This document shows positions 1 through 7,951 of a stretch of DNA of 46,188 bases, piece after piece; the stretch's first letter is position 1, and each line of letters starts with the position of its first letter. Where the stretch lies: NCBI GenBank assembly GCA_001593685.1, contig LUKI01000016.1, positions 1 to 46,188 on the forward strand. Reading direction: 5' to 3'. This stretch comes from Gammaproteobacteria bacterium F7 (GTDB lineage: Bacteria; Pseudomonadota; Gammaproteobacteria; Pseudomonadales; IMCC2047). The position numbers and the translations under genes were made by a program. The notes under the pieces were generated by a model. That model saw nothing but the letters and a program-made list of their open reading frames with translations. It did no database searches and was not told where the DNA came from.

Positions 1-2
1 AC

Positions 3-941
3 GAAAAAGAGATTCTTGCTGACGTTACCTTAAGCGTTAACCCTGGTAGCCGGATAGGCCTGCTTGGTCCGAATGGCGCAGGGAAATCGACGCTCATCAA
101 AACGCTGGTGGGCGATTTATCTCTTAGAAACGGTACTCGCCATGCTGGCGATAACTTACAGGTAGGTTATTTCGCTCAGCACCAATTAGAGGCGCTGGAT
201 TTAAGTGTCAGCCCGGTTACACAAATTCAGCGATTATCGCCGACGGTCAGCGAGCAAACAATCCGTAACTTTCTGGGTGGCTTTAACTTTCATGGTGATG
301 TTGCGACTGGTTCGCCGGAAAACTTCTCCGGTGGTGAAAAGGCGCGATTGGCTTTGGCGCTGGTGGTGTGGCAAAAACCTAACCTGCTGATTATGGACGA
401 GCCAACGAACCATCTTGATCTGGAAATGTGTCATGCCTTAACCATGGCATTGCAAAGCTTCTCTGGTGCGATGATTTTGGTCTCCCATGATCGACATCTG
501 TTGCGTAACAGTGTTGATGAATTTCTATTGGTAGCTGATGGACAGGCTCAGCCTTTTAATGGTGACCTGGATGAGTACCAGCAGTGGCTGTTGAAAAGCA
601 AACAGGCGCCGAGTTTAGAAGCGTCATCGGAGGTGGTTGATGCACCCAAGGTTGACCGTAAAGAGCAGCGTCGCCAGGCGGCGGAGCAGCGTAAACAGCT
701 ACAGCCACTGAAGAAGCAGGTTGCAAAAATTGAAGCCGGTATGGAGGTTAATGAAACGGCTTTGGCGGAGATTGAAGAAAAACTGCTTGATACCTCCCTC
801 TATGAGTCGGGTAAAAAAGATGAATTGCAGGAAATATTGCAGCGTCAGGGAGAATTGAAACAGCAACATGAAGAGTTGGAAGAACAGTGGATGTTACTTA
901 ACGAGCAGTTGGAAACGCTCGAAGAGGAGCTGCAGTATTAG
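3..941 (+). CDS. yheS: ABC-F family ATPase, YheS type (5'-truncated by window edge)
   Basis: The reading frame is open from the first bases of the window, so the N-terminal half lies outside it. What remains is the second nucleotide-binding domain: Walker A GPNGAGKST near 66-92, the signature FSGGEKARL near 325-351, Walker B LLIMDEPTNHLDL, and the H-loop VSHDRHLLR. A charged, glutamine-rich coiled-coil tail follows (about residues 180-277 of the visible part). Tandem soluble ABC domains without membrane segments define ABC-F proteins, which act on ribosomes. The sequences around the signature and H-loop (LGGF, FxGDLxEYQQWL) recall YheS rather than Uup or EttA. The subfamily is inferred by memory of family motifs; ABC-F membership is sure. 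Confidence 0.9.
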   Translation, partial: EKEILADVTLSVNPGSRIGLLGPNGAGKSTLIKTLVGDLSLRNGTRHAGDNLQVGYFAQHQLEALDLSVSPVTQIQRLSPTVSEQTIRNFLGGFNFHGDVATGSPENFSGGEKARLALALVVWQKPNLLIMDEPTNHLDLEMCHALTMALQSFSGAMILVSHDRHLLRNSVDEFLLVADGQAQPFNGDLDEYQQWLLKSKQAPSLEASSEVVDAPKVDRKEQRRQAAEQRKQLQPLKKQVAKIEAGMEVNETALAEIEEKLLDTSLYESGKKDELQEILQRQGELKQQHEELEEQWMLLNEQLETLEEELQY

Positions 942-1049
942 GGCTTATTCCAAAAAAGCATAATAATCCTTTTATTGCTTATTTATAGGCTATACTTTTC
1001 AGAGCTTTAGGGGTGGCTTTTGAAAAATAAATAAAAGACAGGCGGGGAT

Positions 1050-1553
1050 ATGCATAAAAAAAACACATGCTATCAACAGGGGTTTACATGGGTCGAGCTA
1101 GCCGTTGTGCTCGTTGTGATCACTGCCTTGTTAATTTTTATTTATGGGCCTTCTTCGGGCGCTTTTGATAGTCAGCAGACCAGTGAAACCAAAAAAGTTG
1201 CGGCGGCTTTTGAAACTGCGATTAACGATGTTCGTCTGCAGTGGTCTGCTGAGGGTGGACGAAAACAGAAGGTTGAATTTAACGGGCTATTTATCGAGGT
1301 GACGGAAAGCGGTTGGGCTAAACAGCTCAATGCCAGCGTCGACGGTTGTATAGCTATTTGGAAGTCAGTGTTGCCTAATTCACCTGATATTCAGGTGTAT
1401 AACCGTGAAGTACATGCTCCTGGTTGGAGCGTGGGCGGTGGCCCGAATATTTGCTATTTTATCAATCAGGATGGTGAAGCCTTTGTTGAGGACGAAACAC
1501 CCTACTTTCGTTATGCCTATGAAACAGGCCAAATCAGCCTTTACAACATGTAA
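1050..1553 (+). CDS. Type IV prepilin-like (pseudopilin) protein
   Basis: The 167-aa product starts with a short basic leader ending in QQG, followed by FTWVELAVVLVV and a hydrophobic helix. This is the class III prepilin signal: cleavage after Gly, N-methylated Phe at +1 and Glu at +5. After the helix comes a soluble domain with two Cys residues (GCIAIW and NICYFI), which could form the disulfide common in minor pilins. It would be processed by a PilD-type peptidase and sit in the inner membrane or a pilus-like fibre. No pilus assembly genes are nearby, so it is an orphan and its system cannot be named. The start is supported by a GGCGGGG Shine-Dalgarno-like stretch just upstream of the ATG. 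Confidence 0.8.
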   Translation: MHKKNTCYQQGFTWVELAVVLVVITALLIFIYGPSSGAFDSQQTSETKKVAAAFETAINDVRLQWSAEGGRKQKVEFNGLFIEVTESGWAKQLNASVDGCIAIWKSVLPNSPDIQVYNREVHAPGWSVGGGPNICYFINQDGEAFVEDETPYFRYAYETGQISLYNM

Positions 1554-1564
1554 GGGCTGTATGG

Positions 1565-1957
1565 TCAGCGCGCAAAGCGTATGATTAATGCCGTTACAAC
1601 GCCCCATATCCAGTTGAAAAACAGCACGAATGCCGGCGTCAATATGCCCAGTTCGAGCCCGGCGATTCCATAACGCGTTTTGTAAGGAAAGACCACCAGT
1701 AGCTGCACCAGAGTCGGGAACAGGCTTAACAGGGTGCCTTTTAACAGGGGCTTTGATTGCATCATCGGTAAAATAAACAGCAAGCCCCATAACCCACCCC
1801 ATACTAATCTTGGGTAAAGCCAGTTAGCTGACAGTGATGGTGAAATAGAGACGCCAGCCGATGCGGTGATGCCAAGGTCGCCAAATAGCCAAACTGTGAT
1901 ACTGTTAGCGAGTGCACCTAAGCAGCCTGCTGCAAAAAAGATCAATAGTTTTTTCAT
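1565..1957 (-). CDS. Small integral membrane protein, unknown function
   Basis: A 130-aa very hydrophobic protein with about four predicted membrane helices (roughly residues 3-23, 50-68, 75-92 and 105-126) and short basic loops. The first helix contains Gly/Ala-rich packing motifs (AAGCLGALANS). The start is well placed: AGGA lies about 7 bases upstream of the ATG. It converges with the prepilin gene, the two stops being about 10 bases apart. I do not recognise a named family with certainty. No charged or metal-binding residues in the helices suggest a transport chemistry. Confidence 0.65.
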   Translation of the reverse strand: MKKLLIFFAAGCLGALANSITVWLFGDLGITASAGVSISPSLSANWLYPRLVWGGLWGLLFILPMMQSKPLLKGTLLSLFPTLVQLLVVFPYKTRYGIAGLELGILTPAFVLFFNWIWGVVTALIIRFAR

Positions 1958-2149
1958 TGCTAATCCTGGTATTGAGTTGTTTGAGCTGAGTTTTTAGCCC
2001 GCCTGCTGGTAACTAAGTCGTTAGACGCTAAATTGCTGTTTTAAAGTATGGGACAAATGTCTTAACGGGCCGATCCTGGAGCTTTTGTCTGATTATTTCT
2101 GTGGGGCCAAGCGCTAACCTGTGGGCATAACTTTAGTACAGGTGAGATC

Positions 2150-2341
2150 ATGAGCAAGCAGAATTATAGCTATCCAAAATAAGCAAAAAATTTACACATG
2201 GCCTTAGCCGTTTTTGGGGTGTTGGCTTACCTAACGGCAGAGCTTGCGGAAGGCGGCCAGGAGTCACTCGGTTATTTATTTCATGCTTATCTGGGGTTGT
2301 CGCTGGCGGCGCTAGCGGGGCGTCCAAGCTTGGATCGATGA
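2150..2341 (+). pseudogene. Decayed cytochrome b561-like N-terminal remnant
   Basis: From the ATG at 2150 the frame reads MSKQNYSYPK, then a TAA stop, then continues open as AKNLHMALAVFGVLAYLTAEL with a later FHAYLGLSLAAL before stopping at 2341. The pattern Lys-x-Leu-His-hydrophobic helix, followed about 40 residues later by a second His in FHAYLG, is what the first two helices of small cytochrome b561/b6-domain proteins look like. The in-frame stop sits where a Trp would be expected (PKWAKxLH), and the rest of the haem-binding bundle is missing. I read it as a dead 5' fragment. The family assignment is by motif shape only. Confidence 0.5.
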
Positions 2342-2428
2342 CATTTGTTACTGGTACGCAGGCGGCCGCCATCAGAGGTGACGAGCTTTATCGAAGACTT
2401 AATGACTGTGCCCGGTGGTTAGCTCGAA

Positions 2429-2659
2429 TTACAGTCGGTAAAGGTCATTCCATTTACCTCCACCGCGCCGGTCAAGGTGCGAGCGGCGGTCTACCTTGTC
2501 AGGTTCAAAGCGTAAGCTGGCGCGGCGATCTGCTATTTTTCTGCGATGCCCGACTCGATGCTCGGGGCCGAGGTATCTGGTCTCCTGAGTCTTTGGCTTA
2601 AAGTTGGCAGGCTGGCTGTTGAGTTTTTCTGACTCTAAGGGTTCAAGTTCAAGTGCCAT
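2429..2659 (-). CDS. Small arginine-rich protein with repeated DRR motifs, unknown
   Basis: A 76-aa ORF preceded by a perfect AGGAGG Shine-Dalgarno about 5 bases before its ATG, which strongly supports translation. The N-terminal third is acidic (MALELEPLESEKL). The middle and end are basic with reiterated motifs RRKIADRR, VDRRSHLDRRGG. Short RxxxDRR runs of this kind occur before PilZ domains and in small stand-alone proteins, but no PilZ barrel is present. It overlaps an antisense frame on the plus strand that lacks a ribosome-binding site and is rejected. Function unknown; the motif repeats suggest nucleotide or nucleic-acid binding (inference). Confidence 0.6.
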   Translation of the reverse strand: MALELEPLESEKLNSQPANFKPKTQETRYLGPEHRVGHRRKIADRRASLRFEPDKVDRRSHLDRRGGGKWNDLYRL

Positions 2660-2900
2660 AACATCCTCCTGTATCCGGTATAGAAGCTGTTTAGAGCCGA
2701 CTAGCTTATTGACGGCTTTGGCGGTGGACTTCTATTCAAGGTCGAGTCTTGTTTCTTTGGCGATATGACCACTATATAAAAAAATAAAAGCAAGGGCAAA
2801 GCGCCAGTTTATGCCATAAATGGGTACTTTTTATTACTTTACTGATTTAGTTAATGGAAAAGTATTATTGAGTGAGGCAAACTCGGCGTGGTCGGCGTGC

Positions 2901-2929
2901 TTCATGTCACGCTGTAGCAAAAATATAAT
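2901..2929 (+). promoter_or_regulatory. Sigma70-type promoter for the CBS gene
   Basis: TTCATG (2901-2906) and TATAAT (2924-2929) are separated by 17 bases and lie about 36 bases upstream of the CBS-domain gene start. The -10 is perfect and the -35 is weak. Confidence 0.45.
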
Positions 2930-2964
2930 AAATAGATAGAAATAGGTTCAAGGGGCATTTTTTT

Positions 2965-3537
2965 ATGATGAAGCTCGATTTTTTTGATATCGAAGCCACT
3001 GACGATATCGCTAAGCCGGAAACAGTTGGAAGTATTACCAAAGACTCTTCGGCACTTGAGGTTTTTACGGATTTTAATGTGTACATGCCTTTAATGCTTG
3101 AGGAAGGTAGTTGTGCTGTCGAAGCGGAAAAGCAAATGCAAAAGGCGCATGTGCGCTTAAAGCTGGTGGTTGATAAGGATGAAAACTTTGTGGGTGTGGT
3201 GAGTTTGGATAACCTCAATAATCAGGAAGTGATCAAGCGTTTATCAAAAGGTTACTCACGTGAAGAACTATCGATAGATGAGTTTATGATTCCGAAGGAG
3301 CAGCTAAAGGCTTTCGATTACGATCAAATTGCCTGCGCGACCATCACCAATGTGATTGAGGCGCTAAAAGAGAATGGCCAGCAGCACTGCTTGGTGCTGG
3401 ACCGCAACGCGCATAAAATCAGAGGCATTATTTCGGCCAGTGATATTGTTAGAAAGCTCAAATTACCCGTTAATATCATGACCGATGCCAGCTTCCTGGG
3501 CATCTTTAATACCGTTTACCATCCGGATGGCGTTTAA
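2965..3537 (+). CDS. CBS-domain pair protein
   Basis: A 190-aa soluble protein. After an acidic N-terminus (residues 1-45) it shows two CBS-like units: roughly 46-105 (VEAEKQMQKAHVRLKLVVDKDENFVGVV) and 115-180 (IEALKENGQQHCLVLDRNAHKIRGIISASDIV). Each has the helix-strand-strand-helix pattern, and the second ends in the typical GIISxSDIxR motif. Stand-alone CBS pairs bind adenosine nucleotides and regulate partner proteins; no enzyme domain is attached here. The start is one of two adjacent ATGs. The gene is followed by a strong bidirectional terminator, so it is probably monocistronic. Confidence 0.8.
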   Translation: MMKLDFFDIEATDDIAKPETVGSITKDSSALEVFTDFNVYMPLMLEEGSCAVEAEKQMQKAHVRLKLVVDKDENFVGVVSLDNLNNQEVIKRLSKGYSREELSIDEFMIPKEQLKAFDYDQIACATITNVIEALKENGQQHCLVLDRNAHKIRGIISASDIVRKLKLPVNIMTDASFLGIFNTVYHPDGV

Positions 3538-3550
3538 GGGCTAAAATTAC

Positions 3551-3590
3551 AGACATAAAAAAAGCGCCAGTTGGCGCTTTTTTTATGTCT
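3551..3590. terminator. Bidirectional rho-independent terminator
   Basis: A long perfect inverted repeat with arms AGACATAAAAAAAGCGCCAG and its complement meets at the TT of the loop. The GCGCC core stem is flanked by A- and T-runs on both strands. It separates the CBS gene (plus) from the converging minus-strand membrane gene. Confidence 0.9.
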
Positions 3591-3612
3591 GAGTAACAAG
3601 CGTTAAGGTTTG

Positions 3613-4098
3613 CTATGAAAAACTGTAGCCATGCGAGCCCGCAACCGCGCCAAATACCGCAATCAGACTCAACGTCAGCAGCAGAATGTGCATTTGCTGC
3701 AGGCGGACAAAGGTTCGGTGACTTTTGGTTTGTGCCTGCTCACGAAACCATTGGTGTAGAAATAATGGCTCCAGCACAAACAGCACTAGCGTGAAAATCA
3801 ACCATACCAGTGTCATCAGGTGAATCCACCAGAATTCCAGTTGCAGGTAACGATCCCAGGCATCCAGAAAAGCCATCATGTAAAAGCCGGTGATGCCGGT
3901 TAACAGGGTTGTGAACTTAGCCTGCCAGCCGAAGCGCCCCTCCAGCCACTCAAACATTGCCTGCCGCTCATTGAGTTTGTCGATGCGACGTACCGCAGGA
4001 ATAAGAACGGTCGTGACAAAGGCAACCCCGCCTATCCAGAGCACAACGCCAATCACATGAAGGGCGCGGGCGATTACAAAGTTGTCAAAATTTTCCAT
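3613..4098 (-). CDS. CopD-like four-helix integral membrane protein
   Basis: 161 aa with about four hydrophobic helices (residues 8-32, 58-76, 90-113 and 131-152). The first helix carries RALHVIGVVLWIGGVAF, the His/Trp/Gly-Gly signature seen in CopD/DUF2269-like membrane proteins. A second His in helix 3 (WWIHLMTLVW) and one in helix 4 (QMHILLL) could complete haem or metal ligation. It shares its strand with the HPP-family gene upstream (86 bases between them), so the two may be co-transcribed. Substrate unknown; family placement rests on the first-helix motif. Confidence 0.6.
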   Translation of the reverse strand: MENFDNFVIARALHVIGVVLWIGGVAFVTTVLIPAVRRIDKLNERQAMFEWLEGRFGWQAKFTTLLTGITGFYMMAFLDAWDRYLQLEFWWIHLMTLVWLIFTLVLFVLEPLFLHQWFREQAQTKSHRTFVRLQQMHILLLTLSLIAVFGAVAGSHGYSFS

Positions 4099-4184
4099 GT
4101 TTTTTATTTGTTGTTGTTAGCTTGGCTAGCCATCATAACGGCGGACGGCGTTTTTGTCTTTGACCCATGTCGGATTGTTTATCA

Positions 4185-4694
4185 CTACCAGTATTTTGGA
4201 TAGCGGTCATTTCGCGTCAGGTTGTTATAGATCAGCGCAACAAGGGCGACCAGTAACGCGCCTGTCAGGGTCGGGAATAGCAGGAAATCCCATTCCGGTT
4301 GTATCAGGTAGACGATGACCGGGTTTGAACCAGCCGGGGGGTGAACGGTGCGTGTTGCCATCATCAGCGCGATGGCTGTACCAACGGCAAGCGCCACTGA
4401 CCACCAGGTTGGGCCAAACAGCATCAGACAGGTTAATCCTACCAGAGAGCTTAGGAAGTGTCCGGCGATGGTATTTCGGGGCTGTGAAAAGGGTGCGTCG
4501 GGAAAGCCAAACAGCAATACGCAGGACGCGCCGAAGGAGCCAAGCACCAGCATCATTTCCAGTTTCGCAGCCATGCCAGCAACCAGGGCAATTGCACAGA
4601 AGCCCCCCAGCCACGCCAGCATAATCGCTTTCATGCCGGGTTTTGCTGGTAAAGCGGCACCGTCACCCCTTAATTTTCTAATAAACTCTGTCAT
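4185..4694 (-). CDS. HPP family integral membrane protein
   Basis: 169 aa, four membrane helices, with the diagnostic TVHPPAGSNP motif near residues 116-125 and a PFSQPRNTIAGH segment near 68-79. Both are hallmarks of the HPP family (PF04982). Some members have been linked to nitrite transport in plastids, but bacterial roles are mostly unproven. The gene is divergent from the TetR regulator starting at 4832, with a palindromic operator in the shared upstream region, so repression by that regulator is likely (inference). Confidence 0.85.
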   Translation of the reverse strand: MTEFIRKLRGDGAALPAKPGMKAIMLAWLGGFCAIALVAGMAAKLEMMLVLGSFGASCVLLFGFPDAPFSQPRNTIAGHFLSSLVGLTCLMLFGPTWWSVALAVGTAIALMMATRTVHPPAGSNPVIVYLIQPEWDFLLFPTLTGALLVALVALIYNNLTRNDRYPKYW

Positions 4695-4738
4695 GTCTTT
4701 TTACCCATTTTATTTTTGCTTAGGCTTAATCTTTGAAA

Positions 4739-4784
4739 GGAGACCGATCTGTCTATTTGCGATATGGTAGACAGGTCGGTCTCC
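4739..4784. promoter_or_regulatory. Palindromic TetR-type operator
   Basis: Inverted arms GGAGACCGATCTGTCT (4739-4754) and AGACAGGTCGGTCTCC (4769-4784) are complementary at all but one pair and flank a 14-base spacer. The site lies in the shared upstream region of the divergent HPP and tetR genes, just 47 bases before the tetR ATG. The ACCGAcCTGTCT core resembles operators of AcrR/TetR-like repressors, so binding by the adjacent regulator is the simplest reading. Confidence 0.7.
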
Positions 4785-4831
4785 CTGTGTCAACATCATT
4801 TTTATTTGCGGATAGTTAAGGCACTTTGAAT

Positions 4832-5410
4832 ATGTCAGAAAAACGCCAGGTATTAATCGAAACGGCCTTTAAACTTTTTTACCAAAAGGGCGTTCACGCG
4901 TTGGGTATCAATGAAATACTGGCCGAAACCGGCATTGCCAAAAAAACGCTCTACAACCACTTTGCTAGCAAAAATGAACTGATCTCCGCCGTCGTAGCCT
5001 ATCGAGACAAATGTTTCTGTGACTGGCTGGAAGGTGAACTCAATAAAGCGGCCCCTGGCATAGCGCGAATTAACGCACTGTTTGATGCGCTGGATGACTG
5101 GTTTAATGACCGGGCCGAGGTGCTGCTACCCTTCCGCGGCTGCTTTTTTATCAATGTTAGTGGTGAGTTCAGTGATCCGGCTGATCCCGTGCATCAGCAG
5201 TGTATGAAGCATAAGGACAATATTGCGGCGCTGATTAAAAAACAGGTCGGCACTTTGGGTATCGATGTTGATCAGGTTGAAAGACTGACGGATTCACTTT
5301 GTTTGCTCAAGGAAGGCGCCATTGTGCTGGCGCATGTACAGGGGGATAAAAGAGCCGCGCTAAAGGCGAAAAAGTCAGCCGAAGTAATGGTTAGATCAGT
5401 TAGAAAATAA
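4832..5410 (+). CDS. TetR/AcrR family transcriptional regulator
   Basis: 192 aa. The N-terminal tetracopeptide-like HTH is clear: LIETAFKLFYQKGVHALGI, EILAETGIAKKTLYNHFASK, residues about 6-55. A ligand-binding helical domain follows. A TTG codon six bases upstream is in frame, but the ATG at 4832 better fits the AAGG ribosome-binding site. TetR proteins repress until a small molecule binds the C-terminal domain. The large palindrome at 4739-4784 is its likely site and would control both this gene and the divergent HPP gene. The C-terminal domain resembles the subgroup ending in QGDKRAALKAK; the ligand is unknown. Confidence 0.9.
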   Translation: MSEKRQVLIETAFKLFYQKGVHALGINEILAETGIAKKTLYNHFASKNELISAVVAYRDKCFCDWLEGELNKAAPGIARINALFDALDDWFNDRAEVLLPFRGCFFINVSGEFSDPADPVHQQCMKHKDNIAALIKKQVGTLGIDVDQVERLTDSLCLLKEGAIVLAHVQGDKRAALKAKKSAEVMVRSVRK

Positions 5411-5575
5411 GTTGGGAAGGAGGAAATAAAGTTAAAGGGAGCCCTCCAAAAAAATGCAGGGGGCGTATCAATATAAAAGAAATGGCTAATGACACCACAT
5501 TTCTATTAATTAATTTTCCTCTCTTGGTAATCGTTGCGCTTAAGAAGTAGTTTCGAATTGGTTTCTGCTTTCATG

Positions 5576-5581
5576 TATAAT
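5576..5581 (+). promoter_or_regulatory. -10 element upstream of ygiQ
   Basis: A perfect TATAAT lies 33 bases before the ygiQ ATG. No convincing -35 at 16-18 bases is seen; TTTCGA at 19 bases is the nearest candidate. Confidence 0.3.
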
Positions 5582-5613
5582 GCACAGCCTTATTACTTTT
5601 CCTGCAGCACACC

Positions 5614-7881
5614 ATGAAACCTGTTACCCCACTTTATTCCTATCCCAAATACTGGGCTGAGTGCTACGGCACGGCGCCATTTTTACCTATGTCTCGTGCT
5701 GAAATGGACGAGCTGGGATGGGACAGTTGCGACATCATTATTGTCACCGGCGATGCCTACGTGGATCATCCGAGCTTTGGCATGGCCGTGATTGGGCGGA
5801 CTTTGGAGGCGCAGGGCTTCAGGGTTGGTATTATTGCGCAGCCGGATTGGCGCAGTAAGGATGCCTTTATGGAGTTGGGCGAGCCGAACCTGTTCTTCGG
5901 TGTTGCGGCAGGCAATATGGACTCCATGATCAACCGCTACACGGCGGATCGACGCCTGCGTCACGATGATGCTTACACGCCTAACAATGAGGGCGGTAAG
6001 CGTCCGGATCGAGCAGTGACGGTGTACTCGCAGCGTTGCAAGGAAGCTTATAAACATGTGCCGGTGATTATCGGTGGCATTGAGGCCAGTCTGCGACGTT
6101 TGGCCCATTACGATTACTGGGACGATACCGTGCGCCGCTCGGTGCTGCATGATGCAACAGCGGATATGCTGGTGTTTGGTAATGCCGAACGGGCGATTTG
6201 TGAGATTGCTGATCGTATTTCCCGCGGTGAGACTGTTGAAGAGATTACTGATATTCGTGGTACGGCATTTTTCCGTGAGCAGTTGCCGGAAGGGTGGCAG
6301 GAAATTGATTCCACTCGTGTTGATACGCCGGGTAAAGTAGAGAAACCTATCAGTCCCTATGTTGATACTTCTGCAGAGGTCAACGAAAGCGGCGCTTGCT
6401 CGAAAGATGGAGCTACCGGTTACGATGCTGAGTCGGATAACGAAAAAGACGCTGACTTTGAAGGGGCGCAGGTGGTCACTATTTTGCCGTCGATGGCAGC
6501 GGTGAAAAGCGACCCTGAAACGAGTTATATACGCCTGCCTTCCTACGAAAAGGTGCGTAATGATCCTGTTTTATACGCCCATGTGTCGCGAATTTTTCAC
6601 CGTGAGACGAATCCGGGTAATGCGCGCGCTTTGATGCAGCCGCATGGCAACCGTAACCTATGGTTAAACCCTCCGCCGATTCCGCTTTCCACTGAGGAAA
6701 TGGATTGGGTGTTTGATTTTGATTATCAGCGGGTGCCGCATCCTGCCTATGGCGATGCACCTATTCCCGCCTACGAAATGATCCGTTTCTCGGTAAACAT
6801 CATGCGTGGCTGTTTTGGTGGTTGTACCTTCTGCTCAATTACCGAGCACGAGGGACGGATCATTCAAAGTCGTTCGGAAGAATCCATTCTGAAAGAAATT
6901 GAGGTTATGCGTGACCGTGTGCCGGGCTTTACCGGCACGGTATCGGATTTGGGCGGGCCTACCGCCAACATGTATCGACTGAACTGCAAGGACAAGGCTA
7001 TCGAGGAAAGCTGCCGTCGACCTTCCTGCGTGTACCCGACTATCTGTAAAAACCTTGAAACTGATCACAGCCCGACCACACAATTGTATCGTAAGGCGCG
7101 TGATATCAAGGGCGTAAAACGCGTGGCAATTGCCTCTGGCCTGCGTTACGACCTGGCCGTGGAAGATCCGGAGTACGTCCGTGAATTAGTGACGCACCAT
7201 GTTGGCGGCTACCTGAAAATCGCTCCGGAGCATACCGAAGACGGGCCGCTCACCAAAATGATGAAACCGGGTATGGGCACCTATGATCGCTTTAAGCAGA
7301 TGTTCGAAAAATTCTCCAAAGAGGCGGGTAAAGAACAGTACCTGATTCCTTATTTTATTGCTGCCCACCCCGGGACGCGCGACGAGGATATGTTGAGTTT
7401 GGCGCTGTGGTTGAAGAAGAACAAATTCCGACTCGATCAGGTACAGAACTTTTATCCATCTCCGATGGCAACGGCGACAGCCATGTACCACAGTGAACGT
7501 AATCCGCTGAAGAAGGTGGGCTACAAGAGTGAGCATGTTTCCACACCAAAAACTAAAGCCAAGCGCCAGTTACATAAAGCGTTTTTGCGCTATCACGATC
7601 CCGCTAACTGGGACATGTTGCGAGAGGCGTTGAAGAAAATGGGACGTGCAGACTTGATTGGTGGCGGTAAGCACCAGTTAGTCCCTGCGGAGCAGCGCGG
7701 AGGACGCCGTGGCGCGACGCGCAAACCCACAGGAAAGGGGCGCCCGGCACTTACGCAGCATACCGGCTTGCCGCCGCGCCATACGGGTAAGAAGACTAAG
7801 ACGGGAACCGCAAAGGTTGCGGCTAAGTCAGGCTCCAAGGCGGGGCGTAAAAAGGCGCCGGTTAAATCAGGTCGGCGTTAA
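5614..7881 (+). CDS. ygiQ: YgiQ family radical SAM protein
   Basis: 755 aa, normal length for YgiQ/UPF0313. An N-terminal cobalamin-binding-like region ([20 protein letters not shown], then [15 protein letters not shown]) precedes a radical SAM core whose cluster motif is C400-x3-C404-x2-C407 ([11 protein letters not shown]). The C-terminus is a long basic Lys/Ala/Gly tail (residues about 690-755), common in the family. An insertion around residues 245-290 is acidic and Ser/Asp-rich and could be a lineage-specific loop. The reaction is not established for the family. It is a single gene; the start follows a TATAAT box. Confidence 0.95.
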   Translation: MKPVTPLYSYPKYWAECYGTAPFLPMSRAEMDELGWDSCDIIIVTGDAYVDHPSFGMAVIGRTLEAQGFRVGIIAQPDWRSKDAFMELGEPNLFFGVAAGNMDSMINRYTADRRLRHDDAYTPNNEGGKRPDRAVTVYSQRCKEAYKHVPVIIGGIEASLRRLAHYDYWDDTVRRSVLHDATADMLVFGNAERAICEIADRISRGETVEEITDIRGTAFFREQLPEGWQEIDSTRVDTPGKVEKPISPYVDTSAEVNESGACSKDGATGYDAESDNEKDADFEGAQVVTILPSMAAVKSDPETSYIRLPSYEKVRNDPVLYAHVSRIFHRETNPGNARALMQPHGNRNLWLNPPPIPLSTEEMDWVFDFDYQRVPHPAYGDAPIPAYEMIRFSVNIMRGCFGGCTFCSITEHEGRIIQSRSEESILKEIEVMRDRVPGFTGTVSDLGGPTANMYRLNCKDKAIEESCRRPSCVYPTICKNLETDHSPTTQLYRKARDIKGVKRVAIASGLRYDLAVEDPEYVRELVTHHVGGYLKIAPEHTEDGPLTKMMKPGMGTYDRFKQMFEKFSKEAGKEQYLIPYFIAAHPGTRDEDMLSLALWLKKNKFRLDQVQNFYPSPMATATAMYHSERNPLKKVGYKSEHVSTPKTKAKRQLHKAFLRYHDPANWDMLREALKKMGRADLIGGGKHQLVPAEQRGGRRGATRKPTGKGRPALTQHTGLPPRHTGKKTKTGTAKVAAKSGSKAGRKKAPVKSGRR

Positions 7882-7951
7882 AATAATATTGTCGTACCGG
7901 GTGCCGCTCGTGATTTGTAAATTTCGGCTTTCGCTGGAATGGAGCTGAGTT

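Noticed and set aside
2338-2601. 87-aa plus ORF opposite the DRR-repeat protein
   Set aside because: No ribosome-binding site, while the minus frame has AGGAGG at ideal spacing.
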